Below are positions 15,749-22,920 of a DNA stretch of 32,978 nt, one piece after another. Both the position numbers and the translations under genes were made by a program. Under the pieces are notes generated by a model. The model did not search any database, had not been told where the DNA came from, and saw only the letters and a program-made list of their open reading frames with translations. Numbering within the stretch: position 1 is the stretch's first letter; every line of letters begins with the position of its first letter. The DNA comes from CAZWRV01 sp964636325 (GTDB lineage: Bacteria > Verrucomicrobiota > Lentisphaeria > Victivallales > GWF2-50-93), in NCBI GenBank assembly GCA_964636325.1, contig CAZWRV010000071.1, positions 1-32,978 of the forward strand, in the 5' to 3' direction.

Positions 15749-16810
15749 CTACTTCCGGCCTTGCCGCTCCAGCAGCTCCTCCCTGACGAACATCGGCTTG
15801 ATCCTCCTGTCGCATGGCTCGCTGTTCTTCGCGTCTATGATCTGCAGTATCATCTCCACGATGTCGTCGGACCTCAGGTCGTATGAAGGGAAGGGGCGGA
15901 CGCCTATCTGCGACCATGGCGTGTCTCCGACGCCGACATATAGGAATTCCCTGAAGTCGATGGACGAGAACCTTTCGATCTGTTCCATGGCGGCGACGAC
16001 ATGGTAGTCGGAATGCGCGAATATGCCGTCGCCCTCCTTGAGGGCGGAAGCCCATCTGCGCGCTAACTTCATGTCAAGCGCGATCCGGAAAGGATCTTCC
16101 AGCATGCATTCGCAGCGGCCCCGGTCCGCCTCCATGAACTTTTCATAGCCCGCCATGTAGCTGTCCCTCGGATTGGACGCGCCCGGAGGCTTCGATGAAA
16201 TCAGGACGTGCAGCCGGCGGCAGCCCGCGTCCCGCATCCGTTCGAGCGCGTCGAGGCAGCAGAAGCTCCTGTCCACGTAGACTCCGTAGTGCGGGGTTTT
16301 CCATACGTTGAACGGGGTTTCCACTACGATCAGCCTGCCGATCTGCGAAACGTGGTCCTCGATGTGTCTGACCGGGATCTGTATGTTGTCGTGGACGATG
16401 AGGGCGCGGTAGTCAGTGCTGAAGAACCTTTTGAACCAGCGCGTTATCTCTATATCGCTGTTGCCGAAAGGCACGAGCATCGAGGTCGGTATTTTGCGGT
16501 CATAGAGGCGGCGGACTATCTGGTGGCCCATGTCCTCGAAGACATGGCCGCCGAAATTGATGAGCCCCACCGGCGCCGAAGTCCACTCCTCCGAATGGTC
16601 GGCCACGAGAATCTTCCGAGGGCTCTTCCTCAGCAGGATGCCTTCCTTCTCGAGCGCCAGGACGGCCGGCATGACGCTCTTGGGGCTTCCCCCGAAGCGT
16701 TCCGCCAACTCCGCATATGACGGCAGCTCTTCTCCGGGCTTGAAGCCTCCTGAGGCTATGAAGGCGGCCAGGGCCTTCCTTATATTGTGATGCTGGATGC
16801 GCCTGGACAT
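15749..16810 (-). CDS. Transcriptional regulator, GntR-type winged helix with LacI/PBP1-like sensor
   Basis: A 353-residue protein. Residues 5-70 form a GntR winged helix (HNIRKALAAFIASGGFKPGEELPSYAELAERFGGSPKSVMPAVLALEKEGIL). From about 80 to 340 it has a periplasmic-binding-protein type 1 fold as in LacI: a PVGLINFGGHVFEDMG opening strand, YGVYVDRSFCCLDALERMRDAGCRRL, DGIFAHSDYHVVAAME and FREFLYVGVGDTPW. No signal peptide, so it is cytoplasmic and probably binds a small sugar. The start at 16810 has GAGGAG only 4 bp upstream, a short spacing. Upstream are two GAAATATAAT boxes on the same strand. It lies immediately ahead of gene A and is its likely regulator. Confidence 0.85.
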   Translation of the reverse strand: MSRRIQHHNIRKALAAFIASGGFKPGEELPSYAELAERFGGSPKSVMPAVLALEKEGILLRKSPRKILVADHSEEWTSAPVGLINFGGHVFEDMGHQIVRRLYDRKIPTSMLVPFGNSDIEITRWFKRFFSTDYRALIVHDNIQIPVRHIEDHVSQIGRLIVVETPFNVWKTPHYGVYVDRSFCCLDALERMRDAGCRRLHVLISSKPPGASNPRDSYMAGYEKFMEADRGRCECMLEDPFRIALDMKLARRWASALKEGDGIFAHSDYHVVAAMEQIERFSSIDFREFLYVGVGDTPWSQIGVRPFPSYDLRSDDIVEMILQIIDAKNSEPCDRRIKPMFVREELLERQGRK

Positions 16811-16850
16811 CGTACTCCTCTTTTGATTCCGTATGATTGAAAATAAAATA

Positions 16851-16915
16851 ATTATATTTCTAAGCTAATCAAGCAAGCATTCAGTAAATATATCGCAAAT
16901 AATATATTATATTTC
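16851..16915 (-). promoter_or_regulatory. Twin GAAATATAAT boxes upstream of regulator 1
   Basis: On the minus strand GAAATATAAT occurs at 16915-16906 and again at 16860-16851, inside an AT-rich block. TATAAT within each is a perfect -10 hexamer. For the downstream box a TTGCTT lies 14 bp upstream, so the spacing is short for a standard -35. Near-identical boxes occur upstream of gene B. They may be promoters or a shared operator. Confidence 0.45.
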
Positions 16916-17160
16916 TTTATAAGAAAGCTTGCGCCGTCATCCTTTCCGCGGTAGCTTTGACTCCACGGAAGCCGTCTTCAGCAACTTAAGCGGACAACAC
17001 CGAGCTGCTGGTGTATCGTCCAAAGGGCTTCCTCTGACGCCCGAGCCGGAGGGCGTACCGGCAGGATCGCCAAAAGACAAGAATGTCTTTTCACTGAAGC
17101 TGAGGTCCGGCGAGACGACTCTTATACACGCATTCCCTGTCGTCCATAATCAAGCAGTCG
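16916..17160. other. Intergenic region, no gene seen
   Basis: A 245-bp gap between the 3' end of gene B and the regulator 1 promoter. It contains the hairpin at 17072-17091 and an imperfect palindrome around 16948-16971 (arms TCCGCGG and CCACGGA). A plus-strand open frame crosses it but runs into the antisense of gene B and has no recognisable features. Confidence 0.5.
17072..17091. terminator. Bidirectional-type hairpin after gene B
   Basis: AAAAGACA (17072-17079), loop AGAA, TGTCTTTT (17084-17091): a perfect 8-bp stem whose arms carry the A and T tracts, so it resembles a Rho-independent terminator on either strand. It begins 70 bp past the stop of gene B. Confidence 0.6.
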
Positions 17161-20100
17161 TTACTTCAAGAGGAATGCGCGGAAATCCTTTGCGCCGACG
17201 GTCAGGTCGAGCTTCGGTTTTGCGCCGCCTTCGAACTTGAACTTCATCTCCTCGTCCGAGAGGAGGGGGCGGCCGTCGCAGATGTGCTTCCAGTAGGTTT
17301 CGGCGTTGTTCGCACCCCAGGTGGCGTCCTTTTCGGCATCGATGGCTTCTGCGGCGGAATCTGTTCCTGCGGCGGCGCAGTCGATTTGGACCGAGACCTG
17401 CTGCTTCGTTTTCGACAGGTTTGATACGAGCAGGAACATCTCCTTGCCGGAGGTGTAGGCTGAGACATATATTTCATTGTCCTGTCCGGGCTTGCAGGAG
17501 ATTATTTTTGAATTGTCCCAGAAGGGCAGGTTTTTCAAGTCCGGCTTGGCGACGAAGTCCCTGTAATATTTCGGGAAGCTGTTGGCCTGGAGCGCGAATT
17601 TAGTGTCCAAAATGATCAGTTGTCCGGTGGCGGAGCGCGAGAACTTCTTCACCTTCTCGACCAGATCGGGCGGGTCGCTGTCGGGCTTGCTCATGTGCCA
17701 CATGTAGTTCGGCCCCTGCCAGAGCCTGATCGTCCCCCACTGGTGCGAGACGGCGTGTATCCTTTCCATCGAGAACTGTCCGGGCAGGATGTCGGAGTAG
17801 TATTCGACAGGGAAGAAGGTCCAGTAGTCGCCGTGGCCGATGTGGTGGCGGCCGATGAACTCCTTGCTGTCCTTGGTGTAGACTTCGCATCCTTCGCCGA
17901 CGACGGTGGCGGCCTGCCAGCCGGAGAGTTCGGGGCCGTAGAAGCCGTTGCCCCACATGTGGTTCTGCGTGTAGAGGTCGCCGAAGACCTGCGAGACGCG
18001 CCTGAACATCTCGCGCTCGCTGAAGATGGTCCAGCCGGGCTGGAGGCGGCCGTCGTCGAGATAATATGCCGTGCCCGAGGCGGTGTTGAAGTTAGGCGAC
18101 GTTCCGGCGCAGTCGAAGTAGAATCCGTCGATACCGAGCTCCTTCTTGAGGCGCTTGGCGGTCCAGACGATGTAGTCGGTCTTGGACGGCGGGACCATGG
18201 TGTAGGGCGCGTAGTTGAAGGCGTCGTGCCATTCCGCCGAGAACTCGGATCGCGTGACATTGCCCAGCTCCCAGAAGCTGGCGTTGATGTGCGGCATGCA
18301 GAACTCGCCCTTCTTGTGGCGCATCTCGACGACAGCCCTGAGGCCGGAGATGTTCTGGCGGCGGTCCTCGTCGTCCGCGAGATATGCGCTTCCTGAACCG
18401 AAAGGGACTCCGAACTCGCCGACATATTCCTTCGAACGCCAGTCGGCCGGGATGGGCTTGACGGGCGTCGGCATGATTCCGAAGACGATGGTCCGCGGCT
18501 TTTCCAGCTTGTAGTCGGACGAGACGAAGTTGAGACGGATTTCGGCCTCGCCCCCTTTGCGGACGACCTGTATGGCTGGCCTGTCGTCGAGCGGAACCCA
18601 GCCCCTGTCGTTGTCGCCGAAGATTGAAATGCCGCGTTCGTTGGAGCCGAACCAGACCTGCGGCATGTAGTTGCCAGCCGTGGGGAGCCTGTAGGTGACG
18701 TTTTCGCGGACGATGTTGTCCTTCCAGGCGCCCTGGTATGTCTTCAGCGACGAGAATATTTCGCCGTCCTCCTGCCTGAGGCACGTGTCCCACGGCAGCG
18801 CGACTTCAATCCGCTCCTCCGGCTTCAGCAGTCCGGGCCAGGCGCCGACGTTCCATGTGAAAAGCTGTGCATGCCTTGACGCAAGCGGTATCACAAGGCT
18901 GAAGTTTTTCAGGTCGGCAGTTCCGTTCACAGGCGAATATGTCACTGCGAATTTCGCAGCGCCGTCGTAGTCCATGGCGGCCTCGACTTTGATCCCAATC
19001 TCCTGGTTGTTGCCGAGTACTGCCTTGGAAGATGCGTTCCATGCGATTTTCACAGGTTTCTGCAATATTGTCTTGGAGCCGCTGTCCTTGATCTTTGCCG
19101 CGCCTTTGGAATCGGCGATTTCGAACCGCATCGGGCCGGCCAGGAGATCGTCGCCCCAGCACTTGATCTGGTCGAAGAGCCCTCCCGCACCGAGCTGCAT
19201 TTCTCTGCCGACGATCTTGATGGACGGGGTTTTATATTCTACCGGTTTGAACGGTTCCAAAACCACCTTGATTGACGGTTCCTTATATTCAATCGGCGTG
19301 AACGGCTTCAATACCACTTCATCCTCGTATTTACCGGCGCCGAGCCATGGGTAGTCCTTGCGCTTCAGCGGCTGAACGCCGGTGCGGAGAATCTTGCCTG
19401 CAGTGTCCTTGAAGGCGATTGAGATGGTGTGGTCGCCTGCGCCGACATCCGCCGGAAGGTCCCAGATGAACGGCGTGTCCGGGCTGCTCTGGAACGGCAA
19501 CTCCAGCCTGGCCACGGTCTTGTCTTTCAAGCTGAGCAGAAGTTCCACGCTCTTCGCGTCCGCCATTTCGCCGGCCCGTGCAAAAGCGGAGCCCATCAGC
19601 TTGTTCACTCCGCGCATGTCGACGACAAGTGCGCCGGTGTCCCCGCATTTTTCCATTTTTGTGCCGGGAAGATAGCTCAGATATTCGTTCCTGATCTCAA
19701 TCGGGTTCAGCGGCCTGCGGAAAATCTTCAGTTCGTCGTATTCCGAGGCAACGCCTGCCCTAAGACCGATGGCGTCCTCGCTGGGCGGAGGGAAGTTCGG
19801 GTTCGAAGGTACGTCGTAGACTTTCTGCCCGTTCACGTAAAAGGCCGCGGCCTTCCTGTTCCAGACCCATGCCGCATGCACCCACTGCCATGGCGCAAAC
19901 AGTTCCTGAGTCGGATAGAGCGGGGCGTGGAAATAATAGTTAGTAGTGCCAAGCGTGTATGGGCTGAAGTAGAGACGCTGGACGCTGATCGCACAGTTGC
20001 TTGGCCAGATGAAAGGGCAGTGGACCCTCATCCAGCAGGAGATTGTTCCGGCGGACGCGTTGAAGCTCCCTTTCGACGGCCATTGGATATAATCGCACTT

Positions 20101-21285
20101 CTTGGGAACCAGCGAAAGCGCCTTGCCCCGGACGCCCGGGACGAGGGCGGCATCCTTGGCGATTGCCCCTTTCTTGCCGCCGGCTGCCATGTCTGCGTCG
20201 GCGGTTTCATCGAAGCTGGCGTAGAAAAGAAGATCGGCGTCGGACGGGAGGAACGACTTGTCGGTGCAGAGGATGCGTTTTTTCATCGGGTCAAGGAAGG
20301 ATTCGTCCGGCTGGGGGACGAAAGCAAGGCTGCCTTCGGTTATCCTCAGCTCGTCTATAAGCCCCTGGTAAGGGACAAAGACATCTTCGCCCTTGTATTT
20401 GATTTTCCCGAGGGTTTCATCGGGAACGCGCTCCCATGATTCCCTGTTGTCGTGAGGTGACTGCCGGCATCCGATGCGGATGCTTCCCGGCGAAGGTTCC
20501 ACTGGCAGGTTGCGCCAGGTGCCGGAAGTCCCCGGGATTCCTCGGCCGTTTATGAAGACGAGCTCCGAGAAGTCGTAATTGGCGCCGAGAAGAAGCGCGA
20601 CATGCTGCCAGACTCCCGCCTTTATGGAGCCCGGCCCCGCGAGCATGAAGTTGTCGCCTCCGCCGTTGGGCGTTGTCCTGCGGCTGTTCTTCCATAGGAG
20701 CGAGCCGTCGTCCATCAGAAGGAGCTGCTGCCAGTGCTGCTCCTTTTCCTTGAATGAGCGGTCGAGGATGACGGCCTGCTTGCCGGCCTCCGGCAGAGTG
20801 TCGGGCTTCAGCCAGAATTCGAGGACGAAGCTCTGTGGCGAATTAGCACGCCGGATGTCGAGTCCCCCGCCGGAGAGCTTCAATGCGCCGCCGAACTTGC
20901 CTTCGGGCACAAGTGCTGCACCACCGGACACTTGCGCCTCGTTCTTCACGGAGGACGAATCGTCGAGGCTCGCGTCGAAATGGAAAAGGGCGCACGTCGC
21001 GGCGCCCGGAGAATACGCCTCCCAGAATCTTGCGTCCTCGGCGAGGCAGAGGACCGACCCGAGAACTCCCGACGCGAAAAGGCATGAGGAAAAAATCGTT
21101 AGCCCCCTACATAATATTTCGGCAAATGGATATGTCGAAAAGTAGTTTGCGCGCGCCGCGCGCAATAAACGAACAAGGTGGTTCTCGGAAACTCCGAGTT
21201 TGCCGTTTGCGCACGGCGTGCGCAAGCTACTCCGCGCCATAACTGGGCGTTTTTCCCGCAAGGAAAACCTTAGTATCTCTGGCAT
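17161..21285 (-). CDS. Large exported glycosidase-like protein B (two LamG-like domains)
   Basis: A 1374-residue paralogue of A, C and D in which the CBM9-like domain is replaced by two LamG/concanavalin-like domains: about residues 98-325 (CALFHFDASLDDSS...DELRITEG) and about 353-540 (LLFYASFDET...DELKIFRRPLNPIEIRNEY). A tandem duplication sits at 657-690. Then come the shared GGLFDQI...DDLLAGPM block, PVKPIPADW, Glu1018 in SAEWHDAF, Asp1058 in GFYFDCAG and the ending VGAKDFRAFLLK. The start at 21285 has GGAGG 7 bp upstream, but the hydrophobic export segment is only reached at residues 61-82. Residues 19-48 are encoded by an inserted palindromic element, so the N-terminus is abnormally long for a signal peptide. 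It is divergent from the pseudopilin gene at 21498. Confidence 0.7.
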   Translation of the reverse strand: MPEILRFSLREKRPVMARSSLRTPCANGKLGVSENHLVRLLRAARANYFSTYPFAEILCRGLTIFSSCLFASGVLGSVLCLAEDARFWEAYSPGAATCALFHFDASLDDSSSVKNEAQVSGGAALVPEGKFGGALKLSGGGLDIRRANSPQSFVLEFWLKPDTLPEAGKQAVILDRSFKEKEQHWQQLLLMDDGSLLWKNSRRTTPNGGGDNFMLAGPGSIKAGVWQHVALLLGANYDFSELVFINGRGIPGTSGTWRNLPVEPSPGSIRIGCRQSPHDNRESWERVPDETLGKIKYKGEDVFVPYQGLIDELRITEGSLAFVPQPDESFLDPMKKRILCTDKSFLPSDADLLFYASFDETADADMAAGGKKGAIAKDAALVPGVRGKALSLVPKKCDYIQWPSKGSFNASAGTISCWMRVHCPFIWPSNCAISVQRLYFSPYTLGTTNYYFHAPLYPTQELFAPWQWVHAAWVWNRKAAAFYVNGQKVYDVPSNPNFPPPSEDAIGLRAGVASEYDELKIFRRPLNPIEIRNEYLSYLPGTKMEKCGDTGALVVDMRGVNKLMGSAFARAGEMADAKSVELLLSLKDKTVARLELPFQSSPDTPFIWDLPADVGAGDHTISIAFKDTAGKILRTGVQPLKRKDYPWLGAGKYEDEVVLKPFTPIEYKEPSIKVVLEPFKPVEYKTPSIKIVGREMQLGAGGLFDQIKCWGDDLLAGPMRFEIADSKGAAKIKDSGSKTILQKPVKIAWNASSKAVLGNNQEIGIKVEAAMDYDGAAKFAVTYSPVNGTADLKNFSLVIPLASRHAQLFTWNVGAWPGLLKPEERIEVALPWDTCLRQEDGEIFSSLKTYQGAWKDNIVRENVTYRLPTAGNYMPQVWFGSNERGISIFGDNDRGWVPLDDRPAIQVVRKGGEAEIRLNFVSSDYKLEKPRTIVFGIMPTPVKPIPADWRSKEYVGEFGVPFGSGSAYLADDEDRRQNISGLRAVVEMRHKKGEFCMPHINASFWELGNVTRSEFSAEWHDAFNYAPYTMVPPSKTDYIVWTAKRLKKELGIDGFYFDCAGTSPNFNTASGTAYYLDDGRLQPGWTIFSEREMFRRVSQVFGDLYTQNHMWGNGFYGPELSGWQAATVVGEGCEVYTKDSKEFIGRHHIGHGDYWTFFPVEYYSDILPGQFSMERIHAVSHQWGTIRLWQGPNYMWHMSKPDSDPPDLVEKVKKFSRSATGQLIILDTKFALQANSFPKYYRDFVAKPDLKNLPFWDNSKIISCKPGQDNEIYVSAYTSGKEMFLLVSNLSKTKQQVSVQIDCAAAGTDSAAEAIDAEKDATWGANNAETYWKHICDGRPLLSDEEMKFKFEGGAKPKLDLTVGAKDFRAFLLK
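19216..19317 (-). repeat. 51-bp in-frame tandem duplication in gene B
   Basis: Copies 19216-19266 and 19267-19317 are adjacent and both 51 bp. They encode two 17-residue units of the form VVL(K/E)PF(T/K)P(I/V)EYK(E/T)PSIK. The copies differ at many third positions, so the duplication is not recent. A, C and D have one corresponding segment (PPYTPV-like). Confidence 0.85.
21142..21230. repeat. 89-bp triple-palindrome element inside gene B
   Basis: Three hairpins in a row: TTGCGCGCG-C-CGCGCGCAA (21147-21165), CTCGGA-AAC-TCCGAG (21184-21198) and TTGCGCACG-G-CGTGCGCAA (21207-21225). The ends are imperfect inverted repeats: GTAGTTTGCGC at the left, GTAGCTTGCGC read from the right, 21 of 24 positions alike. 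It looks like a REP- or MITE-like element. It is read in frame as residues about 19-48 of protein B. No target duplication was found. Confidence 0.75.
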
Positions 21286-21336
21286 GCTCCGTCCTCCATT
21301 TGGAATTGCCTCAGCCGGACTCCGACCGCTGGCAAT

Positions 21337-21427
21337 AAAAATAATATATTTTATATTTCGTTAACTTGCATATGTATTAATATGGTATATAATCAATAAT
21401 GTCAAGTAATAAATAATATTATATTTC
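21337..21427 (-). promoter_or_regulatory. AT-rich divergent promoter region of gene B and pseudopilin 1
   Basis: On the minus strand GAAATATAAT lies at 21427-21418 and GAAATATAAA at 21359-21350, the same pair of boxes as ahead of regulator 1. The second box is about 64 bp before the gene B start. The 212-bp gap also serves pseudopilin 1 on the plus strand, whose ribosome-binding site AAGGAGG lies at about 21480-21486. Confidence 0.45.
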
Positions 21428-21497
21428 CATAAAAATTGATGTTTCGCAGGGTGAGTATATATTATGGATATATTCTTGAAAGGAGGGGTGCAGTGAT

Positions 21498-22247
21498 ATG
21501 ATTTCAATCAGTAAAGTATTCCGCTTCACCTTGATCGAGCTTCTCGTGGTCATAGCTATCATCGCCATCCTTGCGGCGATGCTGATGCCTGCCTTGAAGA
21601 AGGCGCGCGACCAGGCGCAGTCGATAATATGCACGAGCAACCTCAAGCAGATCGGGACCGCCTGCGCGGTCTACGCCGGCGACTACTGCGACTACTACCC
21701 CTTGAGCAACTTCGAAGTCACGTTCAAGCTTCACGACTACGGCTACCTGCCTGGGGACACGCAGCCCCTTGTCGGCCCTGCCAGCAGCAATGTCCAGCTC
21801 AGATCGAGCATCGGCTGGTGCCAGACTGCGCTGCTGAAGATCAAGGACAGCGCCTGGGCAAGCTATGAGACTCCGGAGAACATAATAGGCTGCTACCTGC
21901 AGTGGGGGCGCTCGACCTACGCAGCGAACGCCACGGGCTCGCACAACGGCGGCGGCTGGGAGCGCTATGTCTGCGACTCGGATCTGAGGCAGGTCAAGCC
22001 CGTGACCAGCATATACAAGCCAAGTTCACGCTTCATGATCGGGGAGACGAGGGCCTGGGGCGACTACATCACCGCGTGCGTCCCGTATGTGGACCACGCG
22101 TTCATGTTTCCACACGGCGGCGACAAGACATCCAACCTTATCTACGGAGACATACATGCTGACGTGATGAAGATCTCGCAGTGCTACCCGTCGTCCGGGA
22201 GCGTTTGGTATCCCGGCAACCTGCCTTACGCCACGCCCAATCCTTGA
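21498..22247 (+). CDS. Type II secretion-type pseudopilin (prepilin-like), 249 aa
   Basis: The N-terminus MISISKVFRFTLIELLVVIA is a class III prepilin leader; cleavage is expected before Phe10, with Glu at mature position 5 and a hydrophobic helix to about residue 32 (ILAAMLMPALKKARDQA). The globular part has the conserved SNLKQIGTACAVYAGDY and a C-terminal HGGDKTSNLIYGDIHADVMK, a variant of the H-x9-DG motif common in PVC pseudopilins (here D-I-H in place of D-G-H). Processed by a prepilin peptidase, it would form a fibre or a surface subunit. Divergent from gene B, and its 3' end is 15 bp from the end of the convergent pseudopilin 2 gene. Confidence 0.88.
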   Translation: MISISKVFRFTLIELLVVIAIIAILAAMLMPALKKARDQAQSIICTSNLKQIGTACAVYAGDYCDYYPLSNFEVTFKLHDYGYLPGDTQPLVGPASSNVQLRSSIGWCQTALLKIKDSAWASYETPENIIGCYLQWGRSTYAANATGSHNGGGWERYVCDSDLRQVKPVTSIYKPSSRFMIGETRAWGDYITACVPYVDHAFMFPHGGDKTSNLIYGDIHADVMKISQCYPSSGSVWYPGNLPYATPNP

Positions 22248-22262
22248 GCGCGGCTTCGCCGA

Positions 22263-22859
22263 CTACTCGTAGATCCACTGGTTGATGTCCGGGAAGAGGG
22301 GCTTGTATTCGCTGTGGCCGTCGACATATAGGACGTTGATGCCCTTTGAATGGACCGGCAGAGGCCAGGAGCTCCACCTGTTGTTGTTGTAGTTGCAGGT
22401 CACCCTTGGATCCATTGAGATGTCGCGGAGGCATGCGTCCGCGAACAGGGACTTGTTGCTTGGTTTCTTGATCCTGTCGATCTTCACCTCGCCCGGATTC
22501 GGAGCGTCGGCCCAGTAAGTGAGCACGATGTTCACATTGTTCGTGGTGTCATACATGACCTGCGGCCGTGCGGGGCAGAGGGCGTTGGATGTGGTGAGGA
22601 GGCTTGCCCCGTAGCCGGCATCTCTCACCACATAGCTCCATATCCGGCCTGTCGGCCCGTCATAAATTATGGGAAGGACGCCGTTGATGTCGTCGGCGTA
22701 GTGGACAGTCACCTGGAAGTGCTGCTTGTGGATGTTGACGCATGCTATGGCCTTCGCCTGGTCGCGCGCGCCCTTGAGGGCGGGAAGAAGCATCGCTGCG
22801 AGTATCCCGATTATGGCTATCACGACAAGGAGCTCGATGAGAGTGAAGCATCTCTTCAT
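22263..22859 (-). CDS. Type II secretion-type pseudopilin (prepilin-like), 198 aa
   Basis: The start is ATG at 22859 with GGAGG 7 bp upstream. The leader MKRCFTLIELLVVIAIIGIL gives cleavage before Phe5 with Glu at mature position 5. The helix continues through AAMLLPALKGARDQAKAIAC. The C-terminal HSKGINVLYVDGHSEYK is a good H-x9-DG motif. It is the third gene of the D - C - pseudopilin operon, 61 bp after the stop of gene C, so it is probably made together with those exported enzymes. Its mature domain is unlike that of the other pseudopilin. Confidence 0.88.
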   Translation of the reverse strand: MKRCFTLIELLVVIAIIGILAAMLLPALKGARDQAKAIACVNIHKQHFQVTVHYADDINGVLPIIYDGPTGRIWSYVVRDAGYGASLLTTSNALCPARPQVMYDTTNNVNIVLTYWADAPNPGEVKIDRIKKPSNKSLFADACLRDISMDPRVTCNYNNNRWSSWPLPVHSKGINVLYVDGHSEYKPLFPDINQWIYE

Positions 22860-22920
22860 TGTAATGCCTCCCAATACCTAAAATATTATATCATAACAAG
22901 TTGTCGATTTCAAGTGCTCT

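Noticed and set aside
16929..17240. Plus-strand 103-codon frame after gene B
   Set aside because: It runs through a palindrome-rich intergenic region and into the antisense of gene B. No ribosome-binding site or known motif is seen.
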